Positions 1-8,951 of a DNA stretch of 43,107 bases are shown here, one piece after another (position 1 is the stretch's first letter; every line of letters begins with the position of its first letter). The position numbers were made by a program, and so were the translations under genes. Source of the DNA: Ignavibacteria bacterium (GTDB lineage: Bacteria > Bacteroidota > Ignavibacteria > Kapaibacteriales > UBA2268); NCBI GenBank assembly GCA_012518115.1, contig JAAYTD010000085.1, positions 1 through 43,107 on the forward strand, given 5' to 3'. The notes below the pieces were generated by a model. That model ran no database searches, was not told the DNA's origin, and saw only the letters and a list, made by a program, of their open reading frames with translations.

Positions 1-177
1 CATATTTTATGATAGCAAAAGAACCACAATAAAAGCAATTTTTTTAACCATAAACTTAAAATGTTGCTAAGATAATGATTTTTTATATAATTACAAGGAT
101 TTTACCATTAATTTTGACTATTACGCCTAAATATACAATATTTTCTTAAATTATCAAAATTGTTTTTATCAATCATT
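1..177. other. Intergenic stretch with nothing recognisable
   Basis: AT-rich sequence at the window edge. I see no open reading frame, hairpin or promoter pair that I would defend. It may include the upstream region of a gene outside the window. Confidence 0.4.
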
Positions 178-390
178 ATACCAAATTGAATAACAATTTG
201 CCCAAATATAGTAAGCAAATTTTTCTTTTAAGAGGAATACCTGCGTAGCAGAGGAGATAGTTAAATTCTCCTCTTGATAGGAGTACCCACGAAGCGAGGG
301 AGATGTGGTTTTAAGTACCGTGTCAAGTTTCGCCTGCCACTCCTTCGTACCAAAGAGGGATTTTAACTAATATATTATTCAAAATGGTAT
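178..390. repeat. MITE-like element, copy 1
   Basis: This non-coding element of about 213 bp is bounded by imperfect inverted ends. The left end reads ATACCAAATTGAATAA and the right end is the complement of ATACCATTTTGAATAAT. The interior has GC-richer modules seen elsewhere in the window. On the minus strand one reads GGCAGGCGAAACTTGACACGG, close to modules near 24660 and 37810. Another is like CGCTTCGYGGGTACTCCT at about 14450. There is no transposase inside, so if it is mobile it must be moved in trans. It lies just past the terminator of the ATP synthase operon. Confidence 0.7.
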
Positions 391-424
391 TATAAATTAA
401 GAAGCTATTGAGAAAGGTGAAAAA

Positions 425-470
425 AATTACCCCTAAAGCTCTTTTTGAAAAACTTTAGGGGCTAGTTTTT
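425..470 (-). terminator. Rho-independent terminator of the atp operon
   Basis: CCCCTAAAG at 430-438 pairs with CTTTAGGGG at 453-461. On the minus strand the stem is followed by a T-rich run (TAATTTTTTT). It lies about 45 bases beyond the atpA stop. A T-run also follows on the plus side, so it could work in both directions. Confidence 0.85.
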
Positions 471-505
471 AATAAACTTATTATTTGTGTCTAAATTAAA
501 AAATA

Positions 506-2065
506 TTATTTTCCTGCTATTCCCGCTTTAAATTGTGTAGTAAAGTCTTTGATTGCTGCATCTAATTTTGTTGTAACCTCTTCGGTTAATTCTTTTTTCT
601 TTCGAAGCATTTCTAAAACATCACTAGCACGTGAATCTAAATACAAGAAAAGATCTTTTTCATATTTAGCTATTTTGTTTGTAGGGATATCATCAAGATA
701 GCCGGAAGTAGCACTAAACAAAAGAGCTATTTGTTTTTCTACAGCTATAGGTGAAAATTGCGGTTGTTTTACAACTTCTGTTAATTTTTCGCCACGAGTA
801 AGCTTTTGTTTAGTAGATTCATCAAGGTCGGAACCAAATCTGGTGAATGCTTCTAATTCTCTATACATAGCAAACTCTAACTTTAATGGACCTGCAACTT
901 TTTTCATAGCTTTATTTTGTGCATTGCCACCTACACGTGAAACGGATATACCAATATTCAAAGCTGGTCTAACTCCTGCATTAAATAGTTCAGGAATTAA
1001 ATAGATTTGTCCGTCTGTAATAGAAATTACGTTTGTAGGGATATAAGCCGAAACGTCGCCTGCTTGTGTTTCGATTACCGGCAGTGCTGTAAGTGAACCT
1101 CCGCCTAATTCATCAGAAACTTTTGCTGCACGTTCTAAAAGTCTTGAGTGCAGATAGAAAATATCACCCGGATAAGCTTCTCGTCCCGGTGGTCTTCTGA
1201 GCAATAGCGAAACTTGTCTATATGCAGCAGCTTGTTTACTTAAATCATCGTAAATGATTAAAGCGTGTCGTCCGGAATCTCTGTAGTATTCTCCCATAGA
1301 ACAACCACAGAATGGAGCAATATATTGTAAAGGTGCAGGATCGGAAGCATTTGCTGCTACTATAGTTGTATAAGCCATAGCGCCATGTTCTTCTAAAGTA
1401 GCTACTACGTTAGCAACTGTTGAGCCTTTTTGACCAATTGCTACATAAATACAGTAAACAGGTTCTATACCGTTAGCTTTAGCTTCTTCGGTATGCGTAT
1501 ATTTTTGATTTATAATTGTATCTAGAGCTACTGTAGTTTTTCCCGTTTGTCTGTCACCAATAATCAGCTCTCGTTGTCCGCGTCCAATAGGAATAAGCGA
1601 ATCTACTACTTTAATTCCGGTTTGTAGAGGTTCTTTTACCGGTTGTCTTTCTATTACGCCCGGGGCTTTTCGTTCGAACGGCAAGAAGTGGTCAGAATTG
1701 ATGTCTCCTCTGCCATCAATAGGTTGTCCTAATGGATTTATAACACGTCCAAGAAGCGCTTCGCCAACAGGAACAGAAGCTATTCGTTTTGTTCGTTTAA
1801 CAATATCACCTTCTTTAACAAGAGAGTCATCTCCAAAAAGCATAACACCAACATTATCTTCTTCGAGATTTAGCACCATTCCTATAACGTCATTAGGAAA
1901 TTCTACTAACTCGGACATCATTACTTTTTCAAGTCCATAAACTCTAGCTACTCCATCACCTATTTGTAATACAGTACCAACTTCATAAATATCCGCTTCG
2001 TTTTCAAATCCTGTAAGTTGTTTTCTTAAAATAGAAGAAATTTCTTCTGGTCTAAGGTCAATCAT
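506..2065 (-). CDS. atpA: F1F0 ATP synthase subunit alpha
   Basis: Alpha subunit of the F1 head, which carries the non-catalytic nucleotide sites and forms the hexamer with beta. The 519 residues match the usual length of 500-515. The P-loop GDRQTGKT is at 170-177, a Walker B strand LIIYDDLS follows, and the alpha signature [20 protein letters not shown] is intact. The start [10 protein letters not shown] fits the family N-terminus; only a weak AGGT precedes it. The gene is last in a minus-strand operon, 40 bases after atpH, and ends in a terminator. The gamma gene (atpG), which usually follows, is absent here. Confidence 0.97.
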   Translation of the reverse strand: MIDLRPEEISSILRKQLTGFENEADIYEVGTVLQIGDGVARVYGLEKVMMSELVEFPNDVIGMVLNLEEDNVGVMLFGDDSLVKEGDIVKRTKRIASVPVGEALLGRVINPLGQPIDGRGDINSDHFLPFERKAPGVIERQPVKEPLQTGIKVVDSLIPIGRGQRELIIGDRQTGKTTVALDTIINQKYTHTEEAKANGIEPVYCIYVAIGQKGSTVANVVATLEEHGAMAYTTIVAANASDPAPLQYIAPFCGCSMGEYYRDSGRHALIIYDDLSKQAAAYRQVSLLLRRPPGREAYPGDIFYLHSRLLERAAKVSDELGGGSLTALPVIETQAGDVSAYIPTNVISITDGQIYLIPELFNAGVRPALNIGISVSRVGGNAQNKAMKKVAGPLKLEFAMYRELEAFTRFGSDLDESTKQKLTRGEKLTEVVKQPQFSPIAVEKQIALLFSATSGYLDDIPTNKIAKYEKDLFLYLDSRASDVLEMLRKKKELTEEVTTKLDAAIKDFTTQFKAGIAGK

Positions 2066-2105
2066 TTTTTATACCTATATCTTTTTTTATTTTCTAATTA
2101 AGTTA

Positions 2106-2663
2106 CTATATATCTTTTATTTTTATTCCTTTCAATAGATGTTCATGCATCAATTGAAGTTGACGTTTTAATGAAGCATCATAGACCCAATTATATATAT
2201 TAATAGTAATACCACCTATAAGGCTACTATCTACTTGATAATTAGGTATAACTTTTTTATTTGTGTGTTTTTCAACACCATGAATAATATTTGTTTTTAG
2301 CTCGTCTGATAGATTTTCTGCCGAAGTAATAGTTACTGGTAGAAGTCCTTTTTCTAAATTATAAGTATGAGTAAAGTTTTCATAAATACTCGGCAATATA
2401 TTTTCACGTCCTTTTTCTGCAAGAAAAACGATGAAATTTAGTACTAATTCCGACACTCTATTCTTAAAAAGTTCAGAAAAAATCTCCATTTTTTTTGATT
2501 GTACTATAATAGGAGTATTTAATAAAGTACGGAAATCTTTAGAGGTCTTTACTAAATTATTAATCTGATCCAATTCAGACATAACTTCGTTTAGCTTGTT
2601 TTGTGATTTTGCTTCACGAAACAATGCTTCTGCATATCGATAAGAAACTTTTGAGTTTTTCAT
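2106..2663 (-). CDS. atpH: F1F0 ATP synthase subunit delta
   Basis: The delta (OSCP) subunit ties the peripheral b stalk to the top of the alpha3beta3 head. It has 185 residues, the normal size. The N-terminus SYRYAEALFREA and the C-terminal stretch around DSSLIGGITINI are the typical family ends. Its ATG overlaps the atpF stop in a TAATG junction, which suggests coupled translation. Little of its sequence is catalytic, so identity rests on length, end motifs and operon place. Confidence 0.93.
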   Translation of the reverse strand: MKNSKVSYRYAEALFREAKSQNKLNEVMSELDQINNLVKTSKDFRTLLNTPIIVQSKKMEIFSELFKNRVSELVLNFIVFLAEKGRENILPSIYENFTHTYNLEKGLLPVTITSAENLSDELKTNIIHGVEKHTNKKVIPNYQVDSSLIGGITINIYNWVYDASLKRQLQLMHEHLLKGIKIKDI

Positions 2664-3166
2664 TATTGTTCCTGACCTTTATTAGCTAATTCTTTTATAT
2701 AATTCTCTATGATTTCTGCATCTTTTTCTGTCGTTAGTTTATCACCTAAAACTTTTTCTGTAGCTTCTATAACTAAATCAGCAACTTCACTGCGTATTTC
2801 TTTTATAGCAGCTATTTTATTACGTTCAATTTCTTCATTAGCTTGACGAAGGATTATATTTTTATTCTTTTCCGCTTCTTTAATTATAATATGCGCTTGT
2901 GCTTCAGCTTGTTGTTTACCTTTTTGTAGCATCTCGTCAACAGTTTTATAAGTCTCTCTTAATTTTGTTTCATTTTCAGAATTTATATTTTTAGCTTTTA
3001 ATTGCGCACGTTCTGCTTCTTCTATAGAATCTTTTATAAATTCTTCCCTTTGAAGTATGTTCTTTATGAAATTTTTGCCACCTATTAAATAAAGTGCAGC
3101 AAGGAAAAAAAGGAAATTAACTATTGACCAAAATACTAAACCCGGTTTTACACTAAGAAAATCCAT
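2663..3166 (-). CDS. atpF: F0 ATP synthase subunit b
   Basis: Peripheral stalk subunit, 167 residues. One N-terminal membrane helix (about 8-27, PGLVFWSIVNFLFFLAALYL) is followed by a long, highly charged Lys/Glu-rich helix, which is the dimeric coiled stalk. It sits between atpE and atpH and overlaps the atpH start by one base. A 163-base gap with a strong hairpin separates it from atpE, unlike the tight junctions elsewhere in the operon. Confidence 0.95.
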   Translation of the reverse strand: MDFLSVKPGLVFWSIVNFLFFLAALYLIGGKNFIKNILQREEFIKDSIEEAERAQLKAKNINSENETKLRETYKTVDEMLQKGKQQAEAQAHIIIKEAEKNKNIILRQANEEIERNKIAAIKEIRSEVADLVIEATEKVLGDKLTTEKDAEIIENYIKELANKGQEQ

Positions 3167-3216
3167 ATTTTTTAGTTTGAATATAATATTAAAAATATTT
3201 TCTAAAGAGTTAAGAT

Positions 3217-3258
3217 CATTGACCTACGGCATAAAGTCGTAGATCAATGGAAACTTAA
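3217..3258 (-). promoter_or_regulatory. Intercistronic hairpin between atpE and atpF
   Basis: CATTGACCTACG at 3218-3229 pairs with CGTAGATCAATG at about 3239-3250, with one mismatch. TTAAG/CTTAA outside can lengthen the stem. No T-run follows directly on the minus strand, so it is not a classic terminator. A stem here could protect the upstream atpE message or reduce read-through into atpF; that role is inferred. Confidence 0.6.
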
Positions 3259-3329
3259 CATTTATATTATGTTTTGAAAAATTATAAGTTCAAAACGTAA
3301 TTTAATTTACTTTACACAATAAGTGCAAA

Positions 3330-3557
3330 CTATTTTAAAACAAGTAATAAACAAATTGCGGCCGCGAAAAACGCAACACCCTCTATAAGAGCTGCTGCAA
3401 TAATCATACTTGTTCTTAATTGACCGCCTGCTTCAGGTTGACGTCCTATAGCTTCTAAAGCTGCTGCACCTATACGAGAAATTCCAATACTCGCACCTAT
3501 TACAACTAAACCTGCGCCTATTGCGGCTGCCAAATAAGCAATTGCTAATGATTCCAT
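3330..3557 (-). CDS. atpE: F0 ATP synthase subunit c
   Basis: Ring-forming proteolipid of 75 residues with two membrane helices joined by the polar RQP loop (R39-Q40-P41). The ion-carrying acid is E59 in AALIEGVAFF. The Gln and Ser/Thr ligands of sodium-type c subunits are not seen around it, so proton coupling is the likelier reading. The product is needed in about ten copies per enzyme, which may relate to the hairpin downstream of the gene. Confidence 0.97.
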   Translation of the reverse strand: MESLAIAYLAAAIGAGLVVIGASIGISRIGAAALEAIGRQPEAGGQLRTSMIIAAALIEGVAFFAAAICLLLVLK

Positions 3558-3633
3558 GATATCTCCAATGTTTTTTAATTAATAATTAATTGTTAAAATA
3601 ATTTTTATGTTAAATTATAAATGTCGTAAAAAA

Positions 3634-4632
3634 TTAATGTTCCGAACGAACATGATCGCCTATAGATTGTCCTGTATAAATTGCAACTAACATCGTAAAA
3701 ACAAACGCTTGAATGAACGCTACCAATAACTCTAATAGATAGAGAAAAACAGAAAATGGAACGATTATAGTAGCAAGTACATATGTGTTAAAGAAAAATA
3801 ATAACCCTAAAAACGAAAGTATAATTATATGACCGGCTGTCATATTTGCAAAAAGACGTATTGTCAAAGAAAAAGGCTTGATGAAAAGAGTTAATATTTC
3901 AATAGGCACCATTATCGGAGCAAGACCAACAGGAGCTCCACCTAATAAATGCTTGAACCAAGACTTAATACCCGAGTATTTAATAGCTGCTCCGTTAATT
4001 ACAAAAAAAGCAATTAAAGCTAAAGATCCTGTAAGCGGAATAGCGCTAGTAGCGGTATGACCACCGGGCAACAAACCTAGAATATTTACAACTAAAATAA
4101 AAATAAAAGTTGCAACAAAATAAAACGTTAAAGAATTTACAATTTTAGGGTATGGAATATTCGGAGCAACAATTTCGTCACGAACATAAAGAATTATTTT
4201 CTCTGCCACGTTAGCCAAAAAACCTTTAGGTGGTTTATTATATGCTAATTTCTTTTTCTTGCTGATATTACGAAAAACAAGCAGTATGAAAACAATAGCT
4301 ATCCATTGAAATACTACTAAATTTGTAACAGAAAGATCTAAAGCGGGTGCTTGTCCATCAGATGTTCTAACAATACTGTGATCTACTTCTGTAAATAAAC
4401 CACTAGAAAGCATCGACGACTTGCTAAAATAAACATGAAGCCCATTGTCTACTAAAACTATAGGTAAGTCGCAGACATGATGGGGACCTATATAAAATCC
4501 ATTATGGTCACCTAAAGTAGCAAAAATTTCACCGAAAACATCGGCATTGGCTTCTTTATGAACTGTATCTACAGCGCTAGAATTAGTAGATAAATCTTCT
4601 GAATGTTTAATGTTATCTATAGAAAAACTCAT
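3634..4632 (-). CDS. atpB: F0 ATP synthase subunit a
   Basis: Membrane subunit forming the two proton half-channels. The essential arginine is R259 in FIKPFSLTIRLFANMTAGH. The 332 residues are longer than the 240-270 of many relatives because of an N-terminal extension of about 100 residues before the first membrane helix. That extension contains HHVCDLPIVL and is typical of Bacteroidota and Chlorobiota a subunits. The C-terminus FTMLVAIYTGQSIGDH is canonical. It stands between the small AtpI-like protein and atpE. Confidence 0.97.
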   Translation of the reverse strand: MSFSIDNIKHSEDLSTNSSAVDTVHKEANADVFGEIFATLGDHNGFYIGPHHVCDLPIVLVDNGLHVYFSKSSMLSSGLFTEVDHSIVRTSDGQAPALDLSVTNLVVFQWIAIVFILLVFRNISKKKKLAYNKPPKGFLANVAEKIILYVRDEIVAPNIPYPKIVNSLTFYFVATFIFILVVNILGLLPGGHTATSAIPLTGSLALIAFFVINGAAIKYSGIKSWFKHLLGGAPVGLAPIMVPIEILTLFIKPFSLTIRLFANMTAGHIIILSFLGLLFFFNTYVLATIIVPFSVFLYLLELLVAFIQAFVFTMLVAIYTGQSIGDHVRSEH

Positions 4633-4670
4633 ATATTATCATTGAATAATTTAATTGTAAAATAAAAAAT

Positions 4671-4955
4671 TCATTCTGATTTCATCTTATTTAAATGAAA
4701 AACTTCAAGTAATTTGAATATAAAATAAAAAAGGAATAATGATATTAAAAAAACTTTCTGTGAAATTAATAAAAACTTTAAAATTAAAAATGAAATCAAT
4801 AAAATTGCTAAAGTCCTAAATATGTAAAATAATAAAATATGTTTGACAAAATTTTCATCACTTACACGAGGATAAACAATTTTTATAGCAATAAAATAAC
4901 CTAATATACAAAGTAAAAAGGAATATAAAATTCCAAACATATATAGACTATTCAT
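4671..4955 (-). CDS. Small AtpI-like membrane protein
   Basis: A 94-residue, very hydrophobic protein with about three to four membrane helices and a short charged tail. It overlaps the AtpZ gene by 8 bases and precedes atpB, the position of the ATP synthase accessory protein AtpI in this phylum. AtpI-type proteins help assemble the c ring. I see no diagnostic motif, so the name rests on size, topology and place. Confidence 0.6.
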   Translation of the reverse strand: MNSLYMFGILYSFLLCILGYFIAIKIVYPRVSDENFVKHILLFYIFRTLAILLISFLILKFLLISQKVFLISLFLFYFIFKLLEVFHLNKMKSE

Positions 4956-5199
4956 TTTCGTTTTTATTGTTTATATTTCTAAAAAAATTAAAAAAACCTG
5001 CAAAAAAACCAAAAAAAGTAAAAAAAAGTGTTAATAATGGCGATAAATCAAACTTCTTATCAAGCCACCAACCTAAAACTATACAAAGTCCTATCGTTAA
5101 TGCTAATTGCAAACCCAAATTAAGATAAGGAGCTACTTCTTTATAAATATTTTGAATATTTTGCTTGTCTGATTTCTTATTTTTTTCGTCTTGATCCAT
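4948..5199 (-). CDS. AtpZ/AtpI family protein
   Basis: An 83-residue protein with a charged N-terminus (about 1-25) and two membrane helices. It has the family pattern LGLQLALTIGLCIVLGWWLDKKF followed by GFFAGFFNFFR. AtpZ proteins accompany F-type ATPases and are thought to help assembly or ion balance of the complex. It is the first gene of the operon. No clear TAnnTTTG promoter was found in the 250 bases upstream. Confidence 0.85.
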   Translation of the reverse strand: MDQDEKNKKSDKQNIQNIYKEVAPYLNLGLQLALTIGLCIVLGWWLDKKFDLSPLLTLFFTFFGFFAGFFNFFRNINNKNENE

Positions 5200-5370
5200 A
5201 ATAGTCTTAACTTTACTAATTTAATAATTTTTTTTGTAAAAATTGCTAAAAAAAGTAAAAAATATAAAAATATTATAGTTGGCAGTTCTAATCGCCTTGA
5301 AATTATTAGGAATAAAAATTATGCAGAGATTTTTTGAAATTTAGTAGCATATAGTTAGCTTATAAATAAG

Positions 5371-5400
5371 ATAAGGACGAACATGTAAGTTCGTCCTTAT
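5371..5400. terminator. Hairpin terminator downstream of glgP
   Basis: ATAAGGACGAAC at 5371-5382 pairs perfectly with GTTCGTCCTTAT at 5389-5400 around a 6-base loop. On the minus strand a loose T-rich tract follows. It lies about 50 bases beyond the phosphorylase stop codon, so it probably ends that transcript. Confidence 0.7.
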
Positions 5401-5450
5401 TCTATGTGTTATAGTTTGCTTTAAGCTAACCATTTAGAAAAAAACATGTT

Positions 5451-8000
5451 TTATTTTGCCCATTTACACATAAACATATCCGTATTTGCGATATTGTGAT
5501 TTTTCGGTATAACCCTTACTGTAAATCCTTGTACTCCACTTTCTTTGCAAGTAAATTCACCTTGGAAACAATAAAGATCATTTTCCATATTTTTGAAGTT
5601 AAGTGATTTTGTAAGTGGTTTTACAAATTCATTTCTATGATTTATTTCACCGAAATACACTTGTACAGCTACATCTTCATGCGATAGATTTCCTAATTTA
5701 ACTTTAACATTTATAGGTATAGGTCTATTTATTTCGGAGCTATCTTCTATATTTGTCTCTACATTAACAATGTCAACGTCTTTCCAGTTATCATGTATTT
5801 TGTTTCTCCAATCTTGCAGTAGTGTAGCTTTTGCACCTGAATTTTCAGAAAGTGTTTTATAGCTATTTAACGCAGGTACATAGAATCTTGATGTATATTC
5901 TTTGACCATTCGAGAAGTAGAGAACATAGGAGCGTTAGTTTCTATACAATTTTTCATCATTTCAACCCATTCCTCTGGCGTATGATTTCTTGAGCTTCTA
6001 TCATAGAACATTGGAATAATAGTTGTTTCCAATAAGTCATATATCATTTCTGACTCAATAATTTCATACTCTTCATTGTTTTCGTGTTCTTCGCCAGTAC
6101 CTATAGCAAATCCGTTATTTCCCTGATAACCTTCGTCCCACCAGCCGTCTAAAATAGATAGGTTGAGCGTTCCGTTCAGAGCGGCTTTCATTCCGCTTGT
6201 TCCACTAGCTTCAAGAGGTCTGATAGGATTATTGAGCCATATATCGCAACCTTTAACCATCATTCTAGCTATAACCATATCGTAATCTTCAAGGAATACG
6301 ATATTTCTTTCGAGATCGGCTTCTCTTATTTTTTGGATAATAGATTGGATAACTTCTTTTCCTTGTGTATCTTTTGGATGTGCTTTACCTGCAATAATAA
6401 TTTGAACAGGTTTTTCGCTGTTTTGTACAATTTTTTTCAATCTATCTATATCTTTAAATATTAGATTAGCTCTTTTATATGTCGCAAATCTTCTAGCGAA
6501 ACCAATAGTTAGAGCATCGGGATCTAATAACTCATTGACTGAAATTTTATTTTTAGCAGACAACGCTCTATTAGTTCTACCTTTTAAGTAATTTCTAGCG
6601 AATAGTACTAATCTTGTTCTTCTTCTTTGTTTTTCTCGCCATAGCTCTTCGGAAGGTATAGTGTGTACTTTTGTCCAATCTGTACTATCGGGCAACATTC
6701 TCCAAGATGGGCTAATATATCTATCAAATAGTTCTGCAAATTCTCTAGCTACCCAAGTAGTAGTGTGTATTCCATTAGTTACAGATGTGATAGGTACTTC
6801 ATCTATTGGGAAATCTTTCCATAAGTTTGCCCACATTTTTCGGGATACTTCACCATGTAATTTACTTACTCCATTTCTGTAGGCAGTTAATTTCAAGCCT
6901 AATATAGTCATAGAGAAAGGTTGACTTGGGTCATATTTTCCGAATTGTCCTAGCTCTATAAAGTTTTCTTTTGTCATTCCAAATACATTATAGTATTGTT
7001 TCAGATAAGCATCAACTTTATCTATTTCAAAAGCTTCGTTTCCTGCGGGAACAGGTGTATGAGTAGTAAAAACAGAACTTGCTAAGTTTAGATTTCTCGC
7101 AGCCTTAAAAGTTAAATTATATTTTTTTATAAGCATTTTTATTCTTTCTATTAGCGCAAAAGCTGCGTGTCCCTCGTTAATATGTACTACTTCCGGATTC
7201 AGATTCATAGCTTCTAGCGCTCTCATACCGCCTATACCTAAAACTATTTCTTGCTGGATACGTGTTTCTCTGTCGCCACCATATAGTTGATTCGTTATTT
7301 GTTTTACATTAAGATCGGCATTGTCATTTATGTTCGTATCTAAGAAATACATTCTAATTCTACCGACTTTCATTTCCCAGACTTGACACCATACTGTTCC
7401 GTTTGGCATTTCAACTGCAATTTTGAGCGGCGTATTATCTTCTTTTTTAACGATATTCAAAGGCATAGTATAGAAATCATTATAATGATAGATTTCATTT
7501 TGCCAACCACTGTGTGAAAGTTTTTGTCGGAAATAACCTTCTTGATATAGCAAGCCTATTCCAACTAACGGCAAACCTAAATCGCTGGCTGATTTCATAT
7601 GATCTCCCGACAATACTCCTAATCCACCAGAATAGTTTGGAAAGCTTTCATTTATTCCATATTCAGGACTAAAATATGCGATAACTCCGCGTTCTTGCGG
7701 GAAATTTTGTGAGAACCACGTTTCGTCTTCCATATATTTTTTGAATCTTTCATAAATATAATCGAGATAGCTTACAAAATCAGCTTGTTCGGAAAGTTTA
7801 ACTAGCTTTTCATAAGGAATTTTGTTTATAAGTTGCACAGGATTATGCGATACTTCTTCCCAAATTTTTCTATCCATACGAATAAATAACTCTCTAGCGT
7901 CGGAGTTCCAACACCAATAGTAGTTATAGGCAATTTCTTTTAGCTTTTCAATTTTTGGGGGTAAATTTGTTGTAACTAAAAAAGTTTTAAGTGGAAACAT
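5451..8000 (-). CDS. glgP: Alpha-glucan (glycogen) phosphorylase, GT35
   Basis: Splits glycogen or maltodextrin with phosphate to give glucose 1-phosphate. The 849-residue protein is the short alpha-glucan phosphorylase form: a DUF3417-like N-terminal part (about 1-110), then the catalytic region. EASGTSGMKAALNGTLNLS carries the lysine (K605) that holds pyridoxal phosphate. GGLGVLSGDH and GFARRFATYKR are further family motifs. The gene starts at MFPLKTF behind AAGGAGAAGG. It pairs in function with the GH57 branching enzyme nearby, although scpA lies between them on the other strand. Confidence 0.95.
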   Translation of the reverse strand: MFPLKTFLVTTNLPPKIEKLKEIAYNYYWCWNSDARELFIRMDRKIWEEVSHNPVQLINKIPYEKLVKLSEQADFVSYLDYIYERFKKYMEDETWFSQNFPQERGVIAYFSPEYGINESFPNYSGGLGVLSGDHMKSASDLGLPLVGIGLLYQEGYFRQKLSHSGWQNEIYHYNDFYTMPLNIVKKEDNTPLKIAVEMPNGTVWCQVWEMKVGRIRMYFLDTNINDNADLNVKQITNQLYGGDRETRIQQEIVLGIGGMRALEAMNLNPEVVHINEGHAAFALIERIKMLIKKYNLTFKAARNLNLASSVFTTHTPVPAGNEAFEIDKVDAYLKQYYNVFGMTKENFIELGQFGKYDPSQPFSMTILGLKLTAYRNGVSKLHGEVSRKMWANLWKDFPIDEVPITSVTNGIHTTTWVAREFAELFDRYISPSWRMLPDSTDWTKVHTIPSEELWREKQRRRTRLVLFARNYLKGRTNRALSAKNKISVNELLDPDALTIGFARRFATYKRANLIFKDIDRLKKIVQNSEKPVQIIIAGKAHPKDTQGKEVIQSIIQKIREADLERNIVFLEDYDMVIARMMVKGCDIWLNNPIRPLEASGTSGMKAALNGTLNLSILDGWWDEGYQGNNGFAIGTGEEHENNEEYEIIESEMIYDLLETTIIPMFYDRSSRNHTPEEWVEMMKNCIETNAPMFSTSRMVKEYTSRFYVPALNSYKTLSENSGAKATLLQDWRNKIHDNWKDVDIVNVETNIEDSSEINRPIPINVKVKLGNLSHEDVAVQVYFGEINHRNEFVKPLTKSLNFKNMENDLYCFQGEFTCKESGVQGFTVRVIPKNHNIANTDMFMCKWAK

Positions 8001-8024
8001 TTCATCCTTCTCCTTTTTTTATAT

Positions 8025-8032
8025 CAAAATTA
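8025..8032 (-). promoter_or_regulatory. Putative -7 element of glgP promoter
   Basis: On the minus strand TAATTTTG matches TAnnTTTG about 25 bases before the glgP start. No good TTTG lies 20 bases further up, so only half of the promoter is supported. Confidence 0.4.
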
Positions 8033-8142
8033 AAAATAATTCTAACCTATAAAATACATAAAAAAAAATTAAAAATTATAATTAAATTCTAGAAAATATC
8101 TAAATAATGTAACAAAACTTATTTTAATTATAAAAAATAAAA

Positions 8143-8174
8143 TTTGGCAGAGTATAAATATTTTTTTATTTTTA
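8143..8174 (+). promoter_or_regulatory. Promoter of scpA
   Basis: TTTG at 8143-8146, 20 bases, then TATTTTTA at 8167-8174, one base off TAnnTTTG. Transcription would start near 8181, about 14 bases before the ATG at 8195. This argues against the upstream TTG at 8144 as start codon. Confidence 0.6.
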
Positions 8175-8194
8175 CATTTAGGCTTTTTTTTATT

Positions 8195-8926
8195 ATGTAT
8201 AAAATCATTTTACCAAATTTTGAAGGTCCATTTGACCTTTTACTTTATTTTATCAAACGTGATGAAATAAATATCTACGACATTCCTATTGCGAAGCTTG
8301 CCGATGAGTTTTTGAATTACATTAAATTAGCTTCTCATTTTAATTTGGAGTTAGCAGGCGAATTTATTGTTATGGCTAGTAATTTAATGTACATAAAATC
8401 TCAAATGCTATTACCTTACAAGCAAGAGCAAGATGGAGTAGAAATTGAAGAACCGCGAGCCCAATTAGTGCAAAACATCCTAGAATACCTACAATATAAA
8501 GAGGTAGCGAAAGATTTATTAAATCTATATTCTAAACAAGAATTTATGCTTTGTCGCGGTAATTTTTCTGCAGAATATGCAAATGCAAATTTTAGTGCTA
8601 TCTATAAAAATGCTAATCTAATTGATCTATTAAAAGCTTTTGCTAAAGCTATTAATCGTAATTTAGAACCGACTAACGTCCATGTAGTTGAGATGATTAG
8701 CATTACTGTTGAAGAAAAGAAACAGCTAATTTTAGATAATTTACAAGCAAAGAAACGTTTAACTTTTTTTGAACTTGTAAAATCTCAAACCAAACAGCAT
8801 ATAGTTATAACCTTTTTAGCAATGTTAGAACTAATAAAACTTAAAATCATATTCGTTACTCAAGACAAAATTTTTGAAGATATTATAATTGTAGAATATC
8901 CGAAAGAATTAGAAACTTCTTTATAA
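8195..8926 (+). CDS. scpA: Segregation and condensation protein A
   Basis: ScpA is the kleisin subunit that bridges the SMC heads with ScpB during chromosome condensation. The N-terminus MYKIILPNFEGPFDLLLYFIKRDEINIYDIPI is the family signature. The C-terminal winged-helix region is around FFELVKSQTKQHIVITFLAMLELIKL. I use the ATG at 8195 (243 residues) because family members start here. A longer TTG frame from 8144 would begin inside the promoter. scpB is not adjacent. The gene is convergent with the GH57 gene, with only 25 bases between the stops. Confidence 0.93.
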   Translation: MYKIILPNFEGPFDLLLYFIKRDEINIYDIPIAKLADEFLNYIKLASHFNLELAGEFIVMASNLMYIKSQMLLPYKQEQDGVEIEEPRAQLVQNILEYLQYKEVAKDLLNLYSKQEFMLCRGNFSAEYANANFSAIYKNANLIDLLKAFAKAINRNLEPTNVHVVEMISITVEEKKQLILDNLQAKKRLTFFELVKSQTKQHIVITFLAMLELIKLKIIFVTQDKIFEDIIIVEYPKELETSL

Positions 8927-8951
8927 TTCTATTATAGTATTTCATGTTTTT

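Noticed and set aside
178-390. The MITE-like elements as substrates of the RAYT in the restriction operon.
   Set aside because: RAYT enzymes act on hairpin REP sequences as single strands, not on terminal inverted repeats like ATACCA...TGGTAT.
3330-3557. Sodium-coupled ATP synthase.
   Set aside because: The c subunit shows E59 without the Gln and Ser/Thr ligands of sodium-type rings.
8144-8194. A longer scpA starting at TTG 8144.
   Set aside because: The added 17 residues do not fit the family and the start overlaps the promoter.
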